64,000 nt of DNA from Streptomyces sp. Q6 (GTDB lineage: Bacteria > Actinomycetota > Actinomycetes > Streptomycetales > Streptomycetaceae): contig NZ_CP146022.1 in the NCBI RefSeq assembly GCF_036967205.1, positions 5,084,001-5,148,000 on the forward strand. Direction: 5' to 3'. Of the stretch, positions 25,325 through 36,454 are shown one piece after another. The translations under genes and the position numbers were made by a program. Numbering within the stretch: the stretch's first letter is position 1; the number at the start of each line of letters is the position of its first letter. The notes beneath the pieces are model-generated. The model was not told the DNA's origin. It was given only the letters and a program-made list of their open reading frames with translations, and did no database searches.

Positions 25325-27170
25325 GCAGCGGGTGCCGCGGCGGCGGCGCGGGATACGGGGCGGCGCGCTGGCCGGGTGCGGGGTGATCGTTCTCGCCGGG
25401 TGTGCGTCGATGCCGGACGGCGGCGGACTGGAGTCGGTCGAGGCGTCGCAGCGCCCGGACTCGCAGGTCCGCGTCTTCGCCCTGCCACCTCAGGACGACG
25501 CGGGGCCCGAGGCCATCGTGGACGGCTTCATCGAGGCGCTGACCAGCGACGACCCTTCGTATGCGATGGCTCGTAAGTATCTGACGCCGAAGGCGGCGAA
25601 GAGCTGGGACCCGATGCAGCGGACCACCGTGCTCGACGACGGCCCCAGCAGGCGTCCGATCGGCCGGGCCGGCACCGGGGACGAGGGGCGCCTCTACCAG
25701 CTGACGGGCCGCCAGATCGCCACGGTCGACACGAAGCAGGCGTACATGCCGGAGAGCCGGCCGTACGAGGGGAATCTGCACCTGAGTCGGGTGGAGACCT
25801 CCAAGGGCAAGCAGTGGCGGATCGACTCCCTGCCGAAGGGGGTGATCCTCGGTCAGTCCGACTTCCAGCGGATCTACCAGTCCGTCAACAAGTACTACTA
25901 CGCGGTGGATTCGGGTTCCGGCGAGGCGGGGTCCGAGAAGCGCCTGGTCGCCGACCCCGTGTTCGTACGGCAGTGGACCGACCCCCTGACGGAGACCGTC
26001 AAGCAGGTGCTCGCCGGGCCGACGAACTGGCTGAACCCCGTGGTGCGGACGGCGTTCCCCTCGGACGCGGGTCTGAAGAAGGGCGTCGGCTCGCTCACCC
26101 CGGACGACGCGAACAAGCTGACGGTGCCGCTGAACGAGGCGGGCAGCAGGGCCGGGGCGAGCAAGTGCAAGGAGATGGCGGCTCAGCTGCTGTTCTCGTT
26201 GCACGACTTGTCGTCGTCGAGCGTGAGCGGGATCGAGCTGAAGCGTTCCGACGGCCGGCTGATGTGCGCGCTGACCGAGGACGACGCGGAGGCGTTCGTG
26301 CCGTTGCGGGCCTCGGGCCGTCTCGACGACCAGTACCTCCTGGACGCCAAGGGCAGGCTCGTGCGGATGGCCGGGCACAGCACGTCCGACCGGAGCCCCG
26401 AGCAGGTCCTCGGGCCGCTGGGCGAGGGTGAGCAGCGGCTGCGTTCCGCGGCCGTCTCGCGCGATCAGGAGCGCGCGGCGGGTGTGTCGAACGACGGGCG
26501 CTCGCTGTACGTGGCGTCGATGGTCAACGGCGCCTCGCTGGGCGACGCGCTCGTGCGCAGCCACTCCAGGTCGGAGGCGGACGGCCTGACGACGCCCAGT
26601 TGGGACGGGCGCGGCGATCTGTGGGTGGCCGACCGCGACAAGAAGAATCCGCGGCTGCTGATGTTCGGCGAGGGCCGTGCCGACCAGATGCAGGAGGTCC
26701 GGGTCGACGGGCTCGACGGCACCTCGCGCATCGAGTCGGTGAAGATGTCCGCCGACGGGGCGCGCGTCGCCCTGCTCGTGACGGAGAAGGGCAAGACCAA
26801 GCTGCGTATCGGCCGGGTGGAGCGGGAGCGCGACGCGAGCGGCGGGACCGAGGTCTCGGTGCACGAACTGCGGCCCGCGGCACCGGAGATGGACGAGGTC
26901 ACGGCCGTGTCGTGGGCGGGCGGCAGCCGGCTCGTGGTGGTCGGCCGGGCGGCCGGCGGGCTCCAGCAGATCCAGTACGTGCCGTGCGACGGCTCGGCGG
27001 CCACGGGACAGGCGCTGCCGGGGCTGACGCGGGTCAGCGAGATCGCCGCGTCCGCGGACGACGGACTGCCGCTGCTCGCGCACTCCGACGACGGTGTCGT
27101 GCGGCTGCCGTCGGGGACGGCGTGGCAGCCGGTGGTGAAGGACGGGACGGCGCCGATCTATCCGGGGTGA
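25317..27170 (+). CDS. lpqB: Lipoprotein LpqB, partner of MtrAB
   Basis: A 617-residue secreted lipoprotein. The signal peptide has an Arg-rich n-region (RVPRRRRG), a short hydrophobic core and lipobox VLAGC with Cys29. Then come a sporulation/germination (GerMN)-like region (about 60-300: FIEALTSDDPSYAMARKYLT, LTETVKQVLAGPTNWLNPVV) and a C-terminal beta-propeller-like region (about 330-600). LpqB modulates MtrB sensing of the cell envelope in mycobacteria. The GTG at 25317 overlaps mtrB's restored stop; another GTG at 25308 is also in frame, so the start is uncertain by three codons. It ends at TGA 27168-27170 before a repeat-rich spacer. Confidence 0.92.
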   Translation: MGEQRVPRRRRGIRGGALAGCGVIVLAGCASMPDGGGLESVEASQRPDSQVRVFALPPQDDAGPEAIVDGFIEALTSDDPSYAMARKYLTPKAAKSWDPMQRTTVLDDGPSRRPIGRAGTGDEGRLYQLTGRQIATVDTKQAYMPESRPYEGNLHLSRVETSKGKQWRIDSLPKGVILGQSDFQRIYQSVNKYYYAVDSGSGEAGSEKRLVADPVFVRQWTDPLTETVKQVLAGPTNWLNPVVRTAFPSDAGLKKGVGSLTPDDANKLTVPLNEAGSRAGASKCKEMAAQLLFSLHDLSSSSVSGIELKRSDGRLMCALTEDDAEAFVPLRASGRLDDQYLLDAKGRLVRMAGHSTSDRSPEQVLGPLGEGEQRLRSAAVSRDQERAAGVSNDGRSLYVASMVNGASLGDALVRSHSRSEADGLTTPSWDGRGDLWVADRDKKNPRLLMFGEGRADQMQEVRVDGLDGTSRIESVKMSADGARVALLVTEKGKTKLRIGRVERERDASGGTEVSVHELRPAAPEMDEVTAVSWAGGSRLVVVGRAAGGLQQIQYVPCDGSAATGQALPGLTRVSEIAASADDGLPLLAHSDDGVVRLPSGTAWQPVVKDGTAPIYPG

Positions 27171-27260
27171 CGACGTCCGGTCGGACGGGGGTGTCGTCCG
27201 GTCGGTCCCGGGGGGACGCCCTTGCCCGGTCTGCCCGGTCTGCCTGGGGTGCTGCGGGGT

Positions 27261-27389
27261 GTTCGGGGTGGCGCCGTGTTCTGTCCGGGGTGGCGTCCCG
27301 TTTCGTTCTGGGGAGCGCCCCGCTCCGTCTCGGGTGGCGCCCCTTCTGCTTGCGATGGCGCCCCGCTTCGTTCGGGGTGACGCCCCGCC
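27261..27389 (+). repeat. Six degenerate ~21-bp repeats around GGGGTGGCGCCCC
   Basis: Six units of about 20-23 bases start near 27261, 27282, 27305, 27327, 27350 and 27370. They share a GTTCGGGGTGGCGCCCCG-like core (for example GTTCGGGGTGACGCCCCGCC at 27370-27389). Each core can fold as GGGG/CCCC. They do not match a known element that I recognise. Confidence 0.65.
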
Positions 27390-27455
27390 AGGAATTCAGC
27401 TTCGACGGTCGTCCCGTCACTCACACGAGTGCAACCCGTCCCCGCTGAAGCCGTG

Positions 27456-27478
27456 TTGTCCACAGGGCGTTGTCCACA
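27456..27478 (+). promoter_or_regulatory. Pair of DnaA-box sequences
   Basis: TTGTCCACA occurs at 27456-27464 and again at 27470-27478, a perfect match to the preferred Streptomyces DnaA box, on the same strand and 14 bases apart start to start. The surrounding GTTGTCCACAGGG repeats too. They lie 41 bases before the comF start. They could bind DnaA for titration or for comF control; the count is too low to suggest an origin. Confidence 0.6.
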
Positions 27479-27518
27479 GGGGTGGTCTCGCGGCGCGCGT
27501 GTTGGCACAGTGTTCGGT

Positions 27519-28301
27519 ATGCGGGGGTGGTGGCAGGACCTCTCCGACCTGGTGCTGCCGGCCCAGTGCGCAGGCTGCGGCAGGTCGCGTACGACGCTGT
27601 GTGCGCGGTGCTCAGCGGCGTTGCTCGGCGCTGCGGCGAGCCGGGTGCGGCCGCGGCCCGAGCCGCCGGGGCTGCCCGTCGTGCACGCGGCGGCGCCCTA
27701 CCGGGACGCGGTGCGGGCCGTGCTCCTCGCCCACAAGGAGCGGGGCGCGCTGGGGCTCTCCGGGCCGCTCGGCGCGGCGCTCGCCTCAGCGGTGCGTGAA
27801 GGGCTGCGGATACCCGGCGGTGCGGGCTCCGTGGCGCTCGTCCCCGTGCCGTCCTCGCCGCGTGCGGTGCGGGCGCGCGGGCACGATCCGACGCGGCGGA
27901 TCGCGTACGCGGCGGCCGCCGAGCTGCGCCGGGCGGGCGTGCCGGTCAGGGTGCTCGCCGTGCTGCGCCAGCGGCGCCCCGTGGCGGACCAGTCGGGGCT
28001 CGACGCCCGGCAGCGGATGGCGAACGTGACGGGTGCGATGGAGGTGGTGGGCGGTGGATCTGGGCTGCTCGCCGAAGTTGGCCGAATCACGCTGGTCGAC
28101 GACCTCATGACGACCGGCGCGTCCCTGGCGGAGGCGGCGCGCGCCCTGCGCGTCGCGGCCGACAGTTCGCGAACGGGCAGAAGGGCGGGAAGGATGGAGT
28201 CAGCGCACTCCGCAGTGGGCCCCGAAATGCCGGGGCCGGTCACTGTGCAAGCGGCTGTAGTCGCCGGATCTCCGGATTCTTTCGAAATAAACCGGAACTG
28301 A
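27519..28301 (+). CDS. comF: ComF-family phosphoribosyltransferase-like protein
   Basis: A 260-residue cytoplasmic protein of the ComF/GntX group. An N-terminal zinc-ribbon has Cys at 17, 20, 28 and 31 (CAGC and CARC), followed by a PRTase fold with the PRPP loop ITLVDDLMTTGASLAEA (about residues 190-206). The family is linked to DNA uptake in Firmicutes; in Streptomyces the role is unclear. The ATG at 27519 begins MRGWWQDLSDLVLP, the family's usual start; an upstream in-frame extension lacks conservation. The C-terminus after about residue 215 is variable. Downstream is the hpf leader. Two DnaA boxes lie just upstream. Confidence 0.87.
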   Translation: MRGWWQDLSDLVLPAQCAGCGRSRTTLCARCSAALLGAAASRVRPRPEPPGLPVVHAAAPYRDAVRAVLLAHKERGALGLSGPLGAALASAVREGLRIPGGAGSVALVPVPSSPRAVRARGHDPTRRIAYAAAAELRRAGVPVRVLAVLRQRRPVADQSGLDARQRMANVTGAMEVVGGGSGLLAEVGRITLVDDLMTTGASLAEAARALRVAADSSRTGRRAGRMESAHSAVGPEMPGPVTVQAAVVAGSPDSFEINRN

Positions 28302-28637
28302 CCGGGTATCTGCTTCGTTGCAGGTAGCGAGAGGATTCATTCACCTGAATGGAGGTACACGGCGGTAGAGGGTGACGACATCCGTCCGGGCGAGATATGT
28401 TCGGTTGTGAGGAACTCGGCGTGAAAACCGGGTGCTGCACCTCGCATATCGGAATGCCGCGCCGTGGGTTTGCACAGAGATTTTCGCAATCATCCGACGC
28501 GATGGGGTGGAGATCTTGTCCACGGGGGAGGAGGAGGTGGAAGTCACCGAGTCCGAGGCTCCGGAAGTGGCCGGAGCCTGGTGCAAGAGGGAGATGCTCC
28601 GCCATAGGAGCGGAGCTATCCGGGAACGGAGTTCTGC
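28302..28637 (+). other. Leader region of hpf
   Basis: A 336-base gap between comF and hpf with no supported gene. It contains a short inverted repeat at about 28336-28352 (CATTCACCTGAATG) and lower local G+C than the flanking genes, so it is probably a promoter and leader region. I could not assign a sigma-factor consensus with confidence. The hpf ribosome site is GGAG at about 28627-28631. Confidence 0.5.
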
Positions 28638-29333
28638 GTGGACATCGTCGTCAAGGGCCGCAAGACCGAGGTACCGGAGCGGTTCCGCAAGCACGTGGCC
28701 GAGAAGCTGAACCTGGAGAAGATCCAGAAGCTCGACGGCAAGGTGATCAGCCTCGACGTCGAGGTGTCCAAGGAGCCCAACCCCCGGCAGGCCGACCGGT
28801 GCGACCGCGTGGAGATCACGCTGCGCACGCGCGGCCCCGTGATCCGGGCGGAAGCCGCTGCGAACGACCCGTACGCGGCGCTCGACCTGGCCACGGAAAA
28901 GCTGGACGCGCGTCTGCGCAAGGAGCACAGCAAGCGGTCCACGCGGCGCGGCGCGAAGCGCATCTCGGCCGCCGAGGTCGCCGAGCGCGTCCCGGACGCC
29001 GCCCGGCTGAACGGGGACGGCTCGATCGCCAGGGACGAGTCCGAGACCGACGGCGTACCGACCACCAAGGTGGGACCGCTCGAGGTCCAGGGCGAGGGCC
29101 CGCTCGTCGTCCGCGAGAAGACCCACGTGGCGGCACCCATGTCGCTCGACCAGGCGCTCTACGAGATGGAGCTGGTCGGGCACGACTTCTATCTGTTCGT
29201 CGACTCCGAGACCAAGGAACCCAGCGTCGTCTACCGTCGTCACGCCTACGACTACGGCGTCATCCACCTCAGCACCGACCCCATGGTGACCGAGGCGCAC
29301 GGCGCCGACGCGGGCGATGCCATCGGCGGCTGA
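28638..29333 (+). CDS. hpf: Long-form ribosome hibernation promoting factor (HPF)
   Basis: A 231-residue cytoplasmic factor that shuts down and dimerises 70S ribosomes in stationary phase or stress. The N-terminal S30AE domain (residues about 1-105) shows MDIVVKGRKTEVPERFRKHV and the AEAAANDPYAALDLATEKL helix. A charged linker (SKRSTRRGAKRISAAEVAER) leads to the C-terminal dimerisation domain (about 165-225: PMSLDQALYEMELVGHDFYL, HLSTDP). Length shows the long form. GTG start at 28638 gives the correct family N-terminus. The rather long leader suggests regulation by growth phase. Confidence 0.95.
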   Translation: MDIVVKGRKTEVPERFRKHVAEKLNLEKIQKLDGKVISLDVEVSKEPNPRQADRCDRVEITLRTRGPVIRAEAAANDPYAALDLATEKLDARLRKEHSKRSTRRGAKRISAAEVAERVPDAARLNGDGSIARDESETDGVPTTKVGPLEVQGEGPLVVREKTHVAAPMSLDQALYEMELVGHDFYLFVDSETKEPSVVYRRHAYDYGVIHLSTDPMVTEAHGADAGDAIGG

Positions 29334-29563
29334 GCCGGCCGGACGGCCGCGGAACCGAGGCTGTCCGAAAACCTACTCATCCGGTGCCCCTGGAGTGCGC
29401 GTGCGCCCCCGGGGGCACCCTCGTGCGACCCCCCGGTGAACCGCACCGTCCGCGCGCGCACGCCGCGGCATGAAATCATGGCCACGCCGGGTCAACCGGT
29501 GTGCTGGCGCCTCGGGTTGGCCCGGCACAGGAAGACGGGCCACGGCCTTCAGGGGGAGGAACG

Positions 29564-30319
29564 ATGGCGGACAGCTTCGGACCGATGCGGGGCGAGGACG
29601 TCGGCGCTGCCGACGGCGGCGTCGCGGGACCGGCGCCGGACGCGGGCTCCTCGCGCAAGGAGCCCATCCGGGTCCTGGTCGTGGACGACCACGCCCTGTT
29701 CCGGCGAGGCCTGGAGATCGTCCTCGCGGCCGAGGAGGACATCCAGGTCGTCGGTGAGGCGGGCGACGGCGCGGAGGCGGTGGACAAGGCGGCCGACCTG
29801 CTGCCGGACATCGTCCTCATGGACGTACGGATGCCCAAGCGGGGCGGCATCGAGGCGTGCACCTCCATCAAGGAGGTGGCACCCAGCGCCAAAATCATCA
29901 TGCTGACGATCAGCGACGAGGAAGCGGACCTCTACGACGCGATCAAGGCGGGCGCCACGGGATATCTCCTCAAGGAGATCTCGACCGACGAGGTCGCCAC
30001 GGCGATTCGGGCCGTCGCCGACGGGCAGTCGCAGATCAGCCCGTCCATGGCGTCCAAGCTGCTGACGGAATTCAAGTCGATGATCCAGCGCACCGACGAG
30101 CGCCGGCTCGTGCCCGCGCCCCGGCTGACCGACCGGGAGCTGGAGGTCCTCAAGCTCGTCGCCACCGGAATGAACAACCGGGACATCGCCAAGGAGTTGT
30201 TCATTTCCGAGAACACCGTGAAGAACCACGTGCGCAACATCCTGGAGAAGTTGCAGCTGCACTCCCGGATGGAAGCCGTGGTCTACGCGATGCGCGAGAA
30301 GATCCTCGAGATCCGCTAG
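29564..30319 (+). CDS. Orphan NarL/LuxR-type response regulator
   Basis: A 251-residue response regulator. An acidic/Gly-rich N-terminal tail of about 30 residues precedes the receiver domain (about 36-155) with LVVDDHALFRRGLEIVL, phospho-acceptor in IVLMDVRMPKRGG and GATGYLLKE. The C-terminal LuxR HTH (about 185-245) reads LTDRELEVLKLVATGMNNRD and ISENTVKNHVRNILEKLQLH. No histidine kinase lies nearby, so it is an orphan in this window. The ATG follows a strong GGGGGAGGA site. It converges with the AlkZ-like gene, and the stops overlap by 4 bp. The regulon is unknown. Confidence 0.93.
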   Translation: MADSFGPMRGEDVGAADGGVAGPAPDAGSSRKEPIRVLVVDDHALFRRGLEIVLAAEEDIQVVGEAGDGAEAVDKAADLLPDIVLMDVRMPKRGGIEACTSIKEVAPSAKIIMLTISDEEADLYDAIKAGATGYLLKEISTDEVATAIRAVADGQSQISPSMASKLLTEFKSMIQRTDERRLVPAPRLTDRELEVLKLVATGMNNRDIAKELFISENTVKNHVRNILEKLQLHSRMEAVVYAMREKILEIR

Positions 30320-31545
30320 CCGAGCGCCCTGATCAGCGCCGGCTTCAGGGCCGCGGGCTCCATGCGCTCCACGCGCACGCTGTCGCAGCCCACCCAGCTC
30401 GCCGCCTCCACCAGCGCCTGGGCCACCGCCGGTACGGCCTTCGGGCCGTCCAAAGACACCTGCTTGGCGACGAGCGTGGTGCCCTCGCGGGCCGGGTCCA
30501 CGCGGCCCACCAGGCGGCCGCCCGCCAGGACCGGCATCGCGAAGTAGCCGTGGATCCGCTTCGGCTTGGGGACGTACGCCTCCAGGCGGTGCGTGAAGCC
30601 GAAGATCCGCTCCGTGCGCGCCCGCTCCCAGACCAGGGAGTCGAACGGCGACAGGAGCGTCGTACGGTGGCGGCCGCGCGGGGCCGACTCCAGCGCCGCC
30701 GGGTCCGCCCACCCGTCTCCCGCCGCCGCCCTTCCGGTGAGGCGCTTCGCGCCGCCCCTCCTCTCCGCGGGCTTGGCGCCCCAGCCCTCCACCGTCACCG
30801 GGACCAGGCCGGTGTCCTCGATCACCGCGTCGAACTGCTCGCTCTTGAGGCGGTGGTAGTCGGCGATGTCCGAGCGGGTGCCGACCCCCAGCGCCTGGCC
30901 CGCCTGGAGGACCAGACGGCGCACGCACTCCGCGTCGTCCAGGTCGTCGTGGAGCAGGGCGGACGGGATCGCGCGCTCCGCCAGGTCGTAGACCCGCTTC
31001 CAGGAGCGGCGCTCCACGCACACCACGTCCCCGTACATCAGCGCGCGCTCGACGGCGATCTTCGAGTCGGACCAGTCCCACCACTCGCCCTTGTTCTTCG
31101 CGCCGCCCAACTCCGTGGCGGTGAGCGGGCCTTCGGCGCGCAGCTGCTTGATGACCTGCTCGTAGGCGCCGTCGGGAAGGTGGTGGTGCCAGTGCGGGCG
31201 CGTGCGGTAGGCGCGGCGCCGGAACGCGAAGTGCGGCCATTCCTCGACGGGCAGGATGCAGGCCGCATGCGACCAGTACTCGAAGGCGTGACCCTCCGTC
31301 CAGTACGCCGCCTCGACCTTCTTGCGGCCCACGGCGCCCAGGCGCGCGTACGGGATCAGCTCGTGCGAGCGGGCCAGGACCGAGATCGTGTCGAGCTGGA
31401 CCGCGCCGAGGTGGCGCAGGACGCCGCGCACCCCGGATCTGCGGTCCGGGGCGCCGAGGAAGCCCTGGGCGCGCAGCGCGATACGGCGGGCTTCGTCGGC
31501 GGACAGGGCGACGGTGGTGGCGGGACGCGGCGAGGTCGTCGTCAT
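30316..31545 (-). CDS. AlkZ/YcaQ-like DNA glycosylase (winged-helix)
   Basis: A 409-residue member of the HTH_42 family, which includes AlkZ and E. coli YcaQ, DNA glycosylases that unhook interstrand cross-links and alkylated bases. The catalytic-type QxD motif is visible as HLGAVQLDTISVL (about residues 46-58), followed by SHELIPYARLG and YWSHAACILPVEEWPHFAFR. C-terminal blocks include LLSPFDSLVWERART and GYFAMPVLAGGRLVGRVDP. The ATG at 31545 is preferred over an upstream ATG ten codons earlier because of conservation. It may repair alkylation damage or protect against a self-made genotoxin; activity is inferred from family. Confidence 0.88.
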   Translation of the reverse strand: MTTTSPRPATTVALSADEARRIALRAQGFLGAPDRRSGVRGVLRHLGAVQLDTISVLARSHELIPYARLGAVGRKKVEAAYWTEGHAFEYWSHAACILPVEEWPHFAFRRRAYRTRPHWHHHLPDGAYEQVIKQLRAEGPLTATELGGAKNKGEWWDWSDSKIAVERALMYGDVVCVERRSWKRVYDLAERAIPSALLHDDLDDAECVRRLVLQAGQALGVGTRSDIADYHRLKSEQFDAVIEDTGLVPVTVEGWGAKPAERRGGAKRLTGRAAAGDGWADPAALESAPRGRHRTTLLSPFDSLVWERARTERIFGFTHRLEAYVPKPKRIHGYFAMPVLAGGRLVGRVDPAREGTTLVAKQVSLDGPKAVPAVAQALVEAASWVGCDSVRVERMEPAALKPALIRALG

Positions 31546-31632
31546 GGGTCGAACCCTAGGCGGCGACACTGACAATCCTCCTCGGAACGATCAAGAACGT
31601 TCACGGGCGACCGGGTCGGCGCGGGGGAGCGG

Positions 31633-32205
31633 TCAGGCGGGCGCCGGCAGGTACGGGAGCGGGCACGGCAGACCCAGGTCCGACGGGAGCAGGGCGCCGA
31701 TCCAGCAGTCGCGGAGCACGCCCTTGTTCAGGAGGCCCGAGCGCAGGACGCCCTCGACGGTGAAGCCGGCCTTCTCGGCGACCGTGCGCGAGCCCGTGTT
31801 CCCCACTTCGGCCCGCCACTCCAGGCGCGTACAGGCGAGGTCGGTGAACGCCCAGCGGGCCAGCTCCAGGACCGCCTCCGTCACGTAGCCGCGGCCGCGG
31901 TGCTCCTTGGCCGCCCAGAAGCCGACCTCCCACGTGCCCACGCGCGGGTGGTGCAGGGAGATCGCGCCCAGGATCGGGCCGTCCTCCTCGGCGCGTATCG
32001 CGAAGGTGTACTCGGCGTCGGTGCGCCAGCCGTCCGTGACGACCCGGTGCACGAAGTACTCGGCGTCCTCGCGCGCGTACGGCGAAGGGACCGGGACCCA
32101 GCGCTGGATCTCGGGATCCTGGACCGCGGCGCACACCTCGTCGATGTCGGTGGGCGCGAACGTGCGCAGTTTCAGGCGGCCGGTGGTCAGCGTCACGGGG
32201 TCCAT
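31633..32205 (-). CDS. GNAT-family N-acetyltransferase (RimJ/RimL type)
   Basis: A 190-residue acetyltransferase, probably acting on protein N-termini or small amines with acetyl-CoA. Family features: LTTGRLKLRTFAPTDIDEVC at the start, GAISLHHPRVGTWEVGFWAA (beta strands 4-5) and the acetyl-CoA pyrophosphate loop EHRGRGYVTEAVLELARWAF (about 106-125), then NTGSRTVAEKAGFTVEGVLR. The ATG at 32205 begins MDPVTLTTG, the usual family start; an ATG 39 bases upstream is possible. It is divergent from secA, 198 bp away. The substrate is unknown. Confidence 0.88.
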   Translation of the reverse strand: MDPVTLTTGRLKLRTFAPTDIDEVCAAVQDPEIQRWVPVPSPYAREDAEYFVHRVVTDGWRTDAEYTFAIRAEEDGPILGAISLHHPRVGTWEVGFWAAKEHRGRGYVTEAVLELARWAFTDLACTRLEWRAEVGNTGSRTVAEKAGFTVEGVLRSGLLNKGVLRDCWIGALLPSDLGLPCPLPYLPAPA

Positions 32206-32402
32206 TGCCCGATTCTGCTCGGGTACGGGCGGGGGCGCCATCACTTTTCGTGGCCCATACCGGCACCTTCCGCGGGCCCCGGCCGTTGGACCTCATGGCA
32301 GACCTCCCGGCGCGGCGGGGTCCTCGCATACGATGGCCGTTGCTCCGGCTGTCGCCCGAGTAACCGACCGTGCCAGGCCCGACCGGCAAGGAGACCAACC
32401 GC

Positions 32403-35219
<2,817 letters not shown>

Positions 35220-35232
35220 CGCAGCGCTGAGG

Positions 35233-35261
35233 AAGGGCCGGGCACGGTGTGCCCGGCCCTT
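35233..35261 (+). terminator. Terminator of secA
   Basis: AAGGGCCGGGCAC (35233-35245) pairs perfectly with GTGCCCGGCCCTT (35249-35261), loop GGT, and is followed by TCTTG. It starts 13 bases after the secA stop. Confidence 0.9.
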
Positions 35262-35286
35262 TCTTGTGGTGCCCGGCCTTCTTGTG

Positions 35287-35743
35287 ATGTTCGACAGCTG
35301 GCTCGCCCGTGGGTACGCGGTCGCGGCCACCGACTACCAGGGTCTGGGCACGGACGGCGAGCACGCCTACCTGGCGAGGCGGGCCGCCGCTGGGCGGTGT
35401 ACGGGCACTCGCAGGGGGCGCGGCGCTGTTCACGGCGGGCGAAGGGCTCAAGAACACTGACTTCACGTACGGCACGCCGCGTAACGGCGCCCCGGAGATG
35501 ACGCGGCTGCTGGTCGAGCACGCCGAGCCGCCCATCACCCGCTACCGCGAGCCGGTGCCGATCGTGCAGGGCACCGCCGACACGACGGTGCCGCCCGTCA
35601 CGGCCCGCGAGACGGCGGCGGCACTGGCGGCGGCCGGTACGCGTGTGACGTACACGCCGTACGCGGGCGTGGATCATCGCTCGCTGCCGGTGACCGCTCT
35701 GGACCAGGTGAACGCCTGGCTCGACGGACGGCTGGCGCGCTGA
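35287..35743 (+). pseudogene. Decayed secretory lipase / alpha-beta hydrolase remnant
   Basis: Three reading frames in succession hold pieces of one alpha/beta-hydrolase. FDSWLARGYAVAATDYQGLG (near 35290-35350) is followed in another frame by RWAVYGHSQG, the nucleophile elbow (near 35388-35415), then AALFTAGEGL and REPVPIVQGTADTTVPP (acid loop) with GVDHRSLP (His loop) up to the TGA at 35741-35743. Missing single bases in C/G runs account for the two frame changes, but the N-terminal 100 or so residues and most of the region between elbow and acid loop, about 150-200 residues, are also missing. Together they indicate a true pseudogene. Function is lost. Confidence 0.75.
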
Positions 35744-35750
35744 CGGCGCG

Positions 35751-36173
35751 CTACTCGTCGCTGTCCCGCGGAGGGCGGCCGCCCAGTTCCACCGCCGTGC
35801 AGCGCCAGCGGCGGTCCTCCGCGCGGGCCATGCGGAACGCCAGGGCGTGCAGGCGCGGGCCCACCGAGATCCGGGCGAAGACCTCGTAGACGCCGGGGTC
35901 CGGTTCGAAGCGGCCGATGTCGTGGATCGTGGGCTGAGGGCCCGTGCGGGGCAGCGGGCGGTGGTCGAGGAGCCACAGCAGGTCCTCGAAGCCGTGGCCG
36001 GTCGCGTGCCGGGCGAACCAGTGCAGGGGCTTGTGGCCGGTCAGGACCAGGAGGAGTCGGTCCGTGAAGAGCTCGGTGGGGTGCGGCGGTGGCTGGGGTG
36101 CGACGCGGACCGGGCGCCGGGAGTCGCGGCGCGTCGGCGGCCGCGTCGACCGCCGGGGTCCCTGCCTGTTCAT
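35751..36173 (-). CDS. Rv3235-like conserved actinobacterial protein
   Basis: A 140-residue soluble protein. The N-terminal 40 residues are Arg/Pro-rich (MNRQGPRRSTRPPTRRDSRR). The rest resembles the Rv3235 family: ELFTDRLLLVLTGHKPLHWF, GFEDLLWLLDHRPLP and GVYEVFARISVGPRLHALAF near the C-terminus. A homologue lies near secA in mycobacteria, which agrees with this position. The molecular role is unknown. The ATG at 36173 is chosen because an upstream in-frame extension looks random. Its stop is 8 bp after the lipase remnant. Confidence 0.75.
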   Translation of the reverse strand: MNRQGPRRSTRPPTRRDSRRPVRVAPQPPPHPTELFTDRLLLVLTGHKPLHWFARHATGHGFEDLLWLLDHRPLPRTGPQPTIHDIGRFEPDPGVYEVFARISVGPRLHALAFRMARAEDRRWRCTAVELGGRPPRDSDE

Positions 36174-36454
36174 GACCTTCTGCACGCCGCCTCCGGATAC
36201 CCGTCGGTAACTTCTGGTGAGGATCTTGTACGGGGGCCGGCGGCGGGGCGGCAAGGTCCCTCGGGGAGGGTGAGCGGCCCAGGGCGCTTTCACCCATCAG
36301 GATGGCGAGCGGCGGCGGAGAGCCCCTCCGCGCGGGGTGCGGCCGGGTGACCGGGCGGACCCCGGATGACGGCCGGGGCGTTCGGCCCGCAAGCCCGAAG
36401 GGGGACTCCCGCACGTATCCTGAGGATCTCGTCGACTACGAAAGCGGCTGGCCC

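Larger units (their letters stand above)
27171..27518 (+). other. Repeat-rich spacer between lpqB and comF
   Basis: This 348-base gap has no convincing gene. It carries an inverted CGTCCG-GT-CGGACG at 27174-27187, a six-unit degenerate repeat at 27261-27389, and two DnaA-box-like sequences at 27456-27478. comF's ribosome site is not strong. Confidence 0.75.

Noticed and set aside
27440-27520. Second replication origin
   Set aside because: Only two DnaA boxes, no AT-rich region and no dnaA/dnaN genes nearby.
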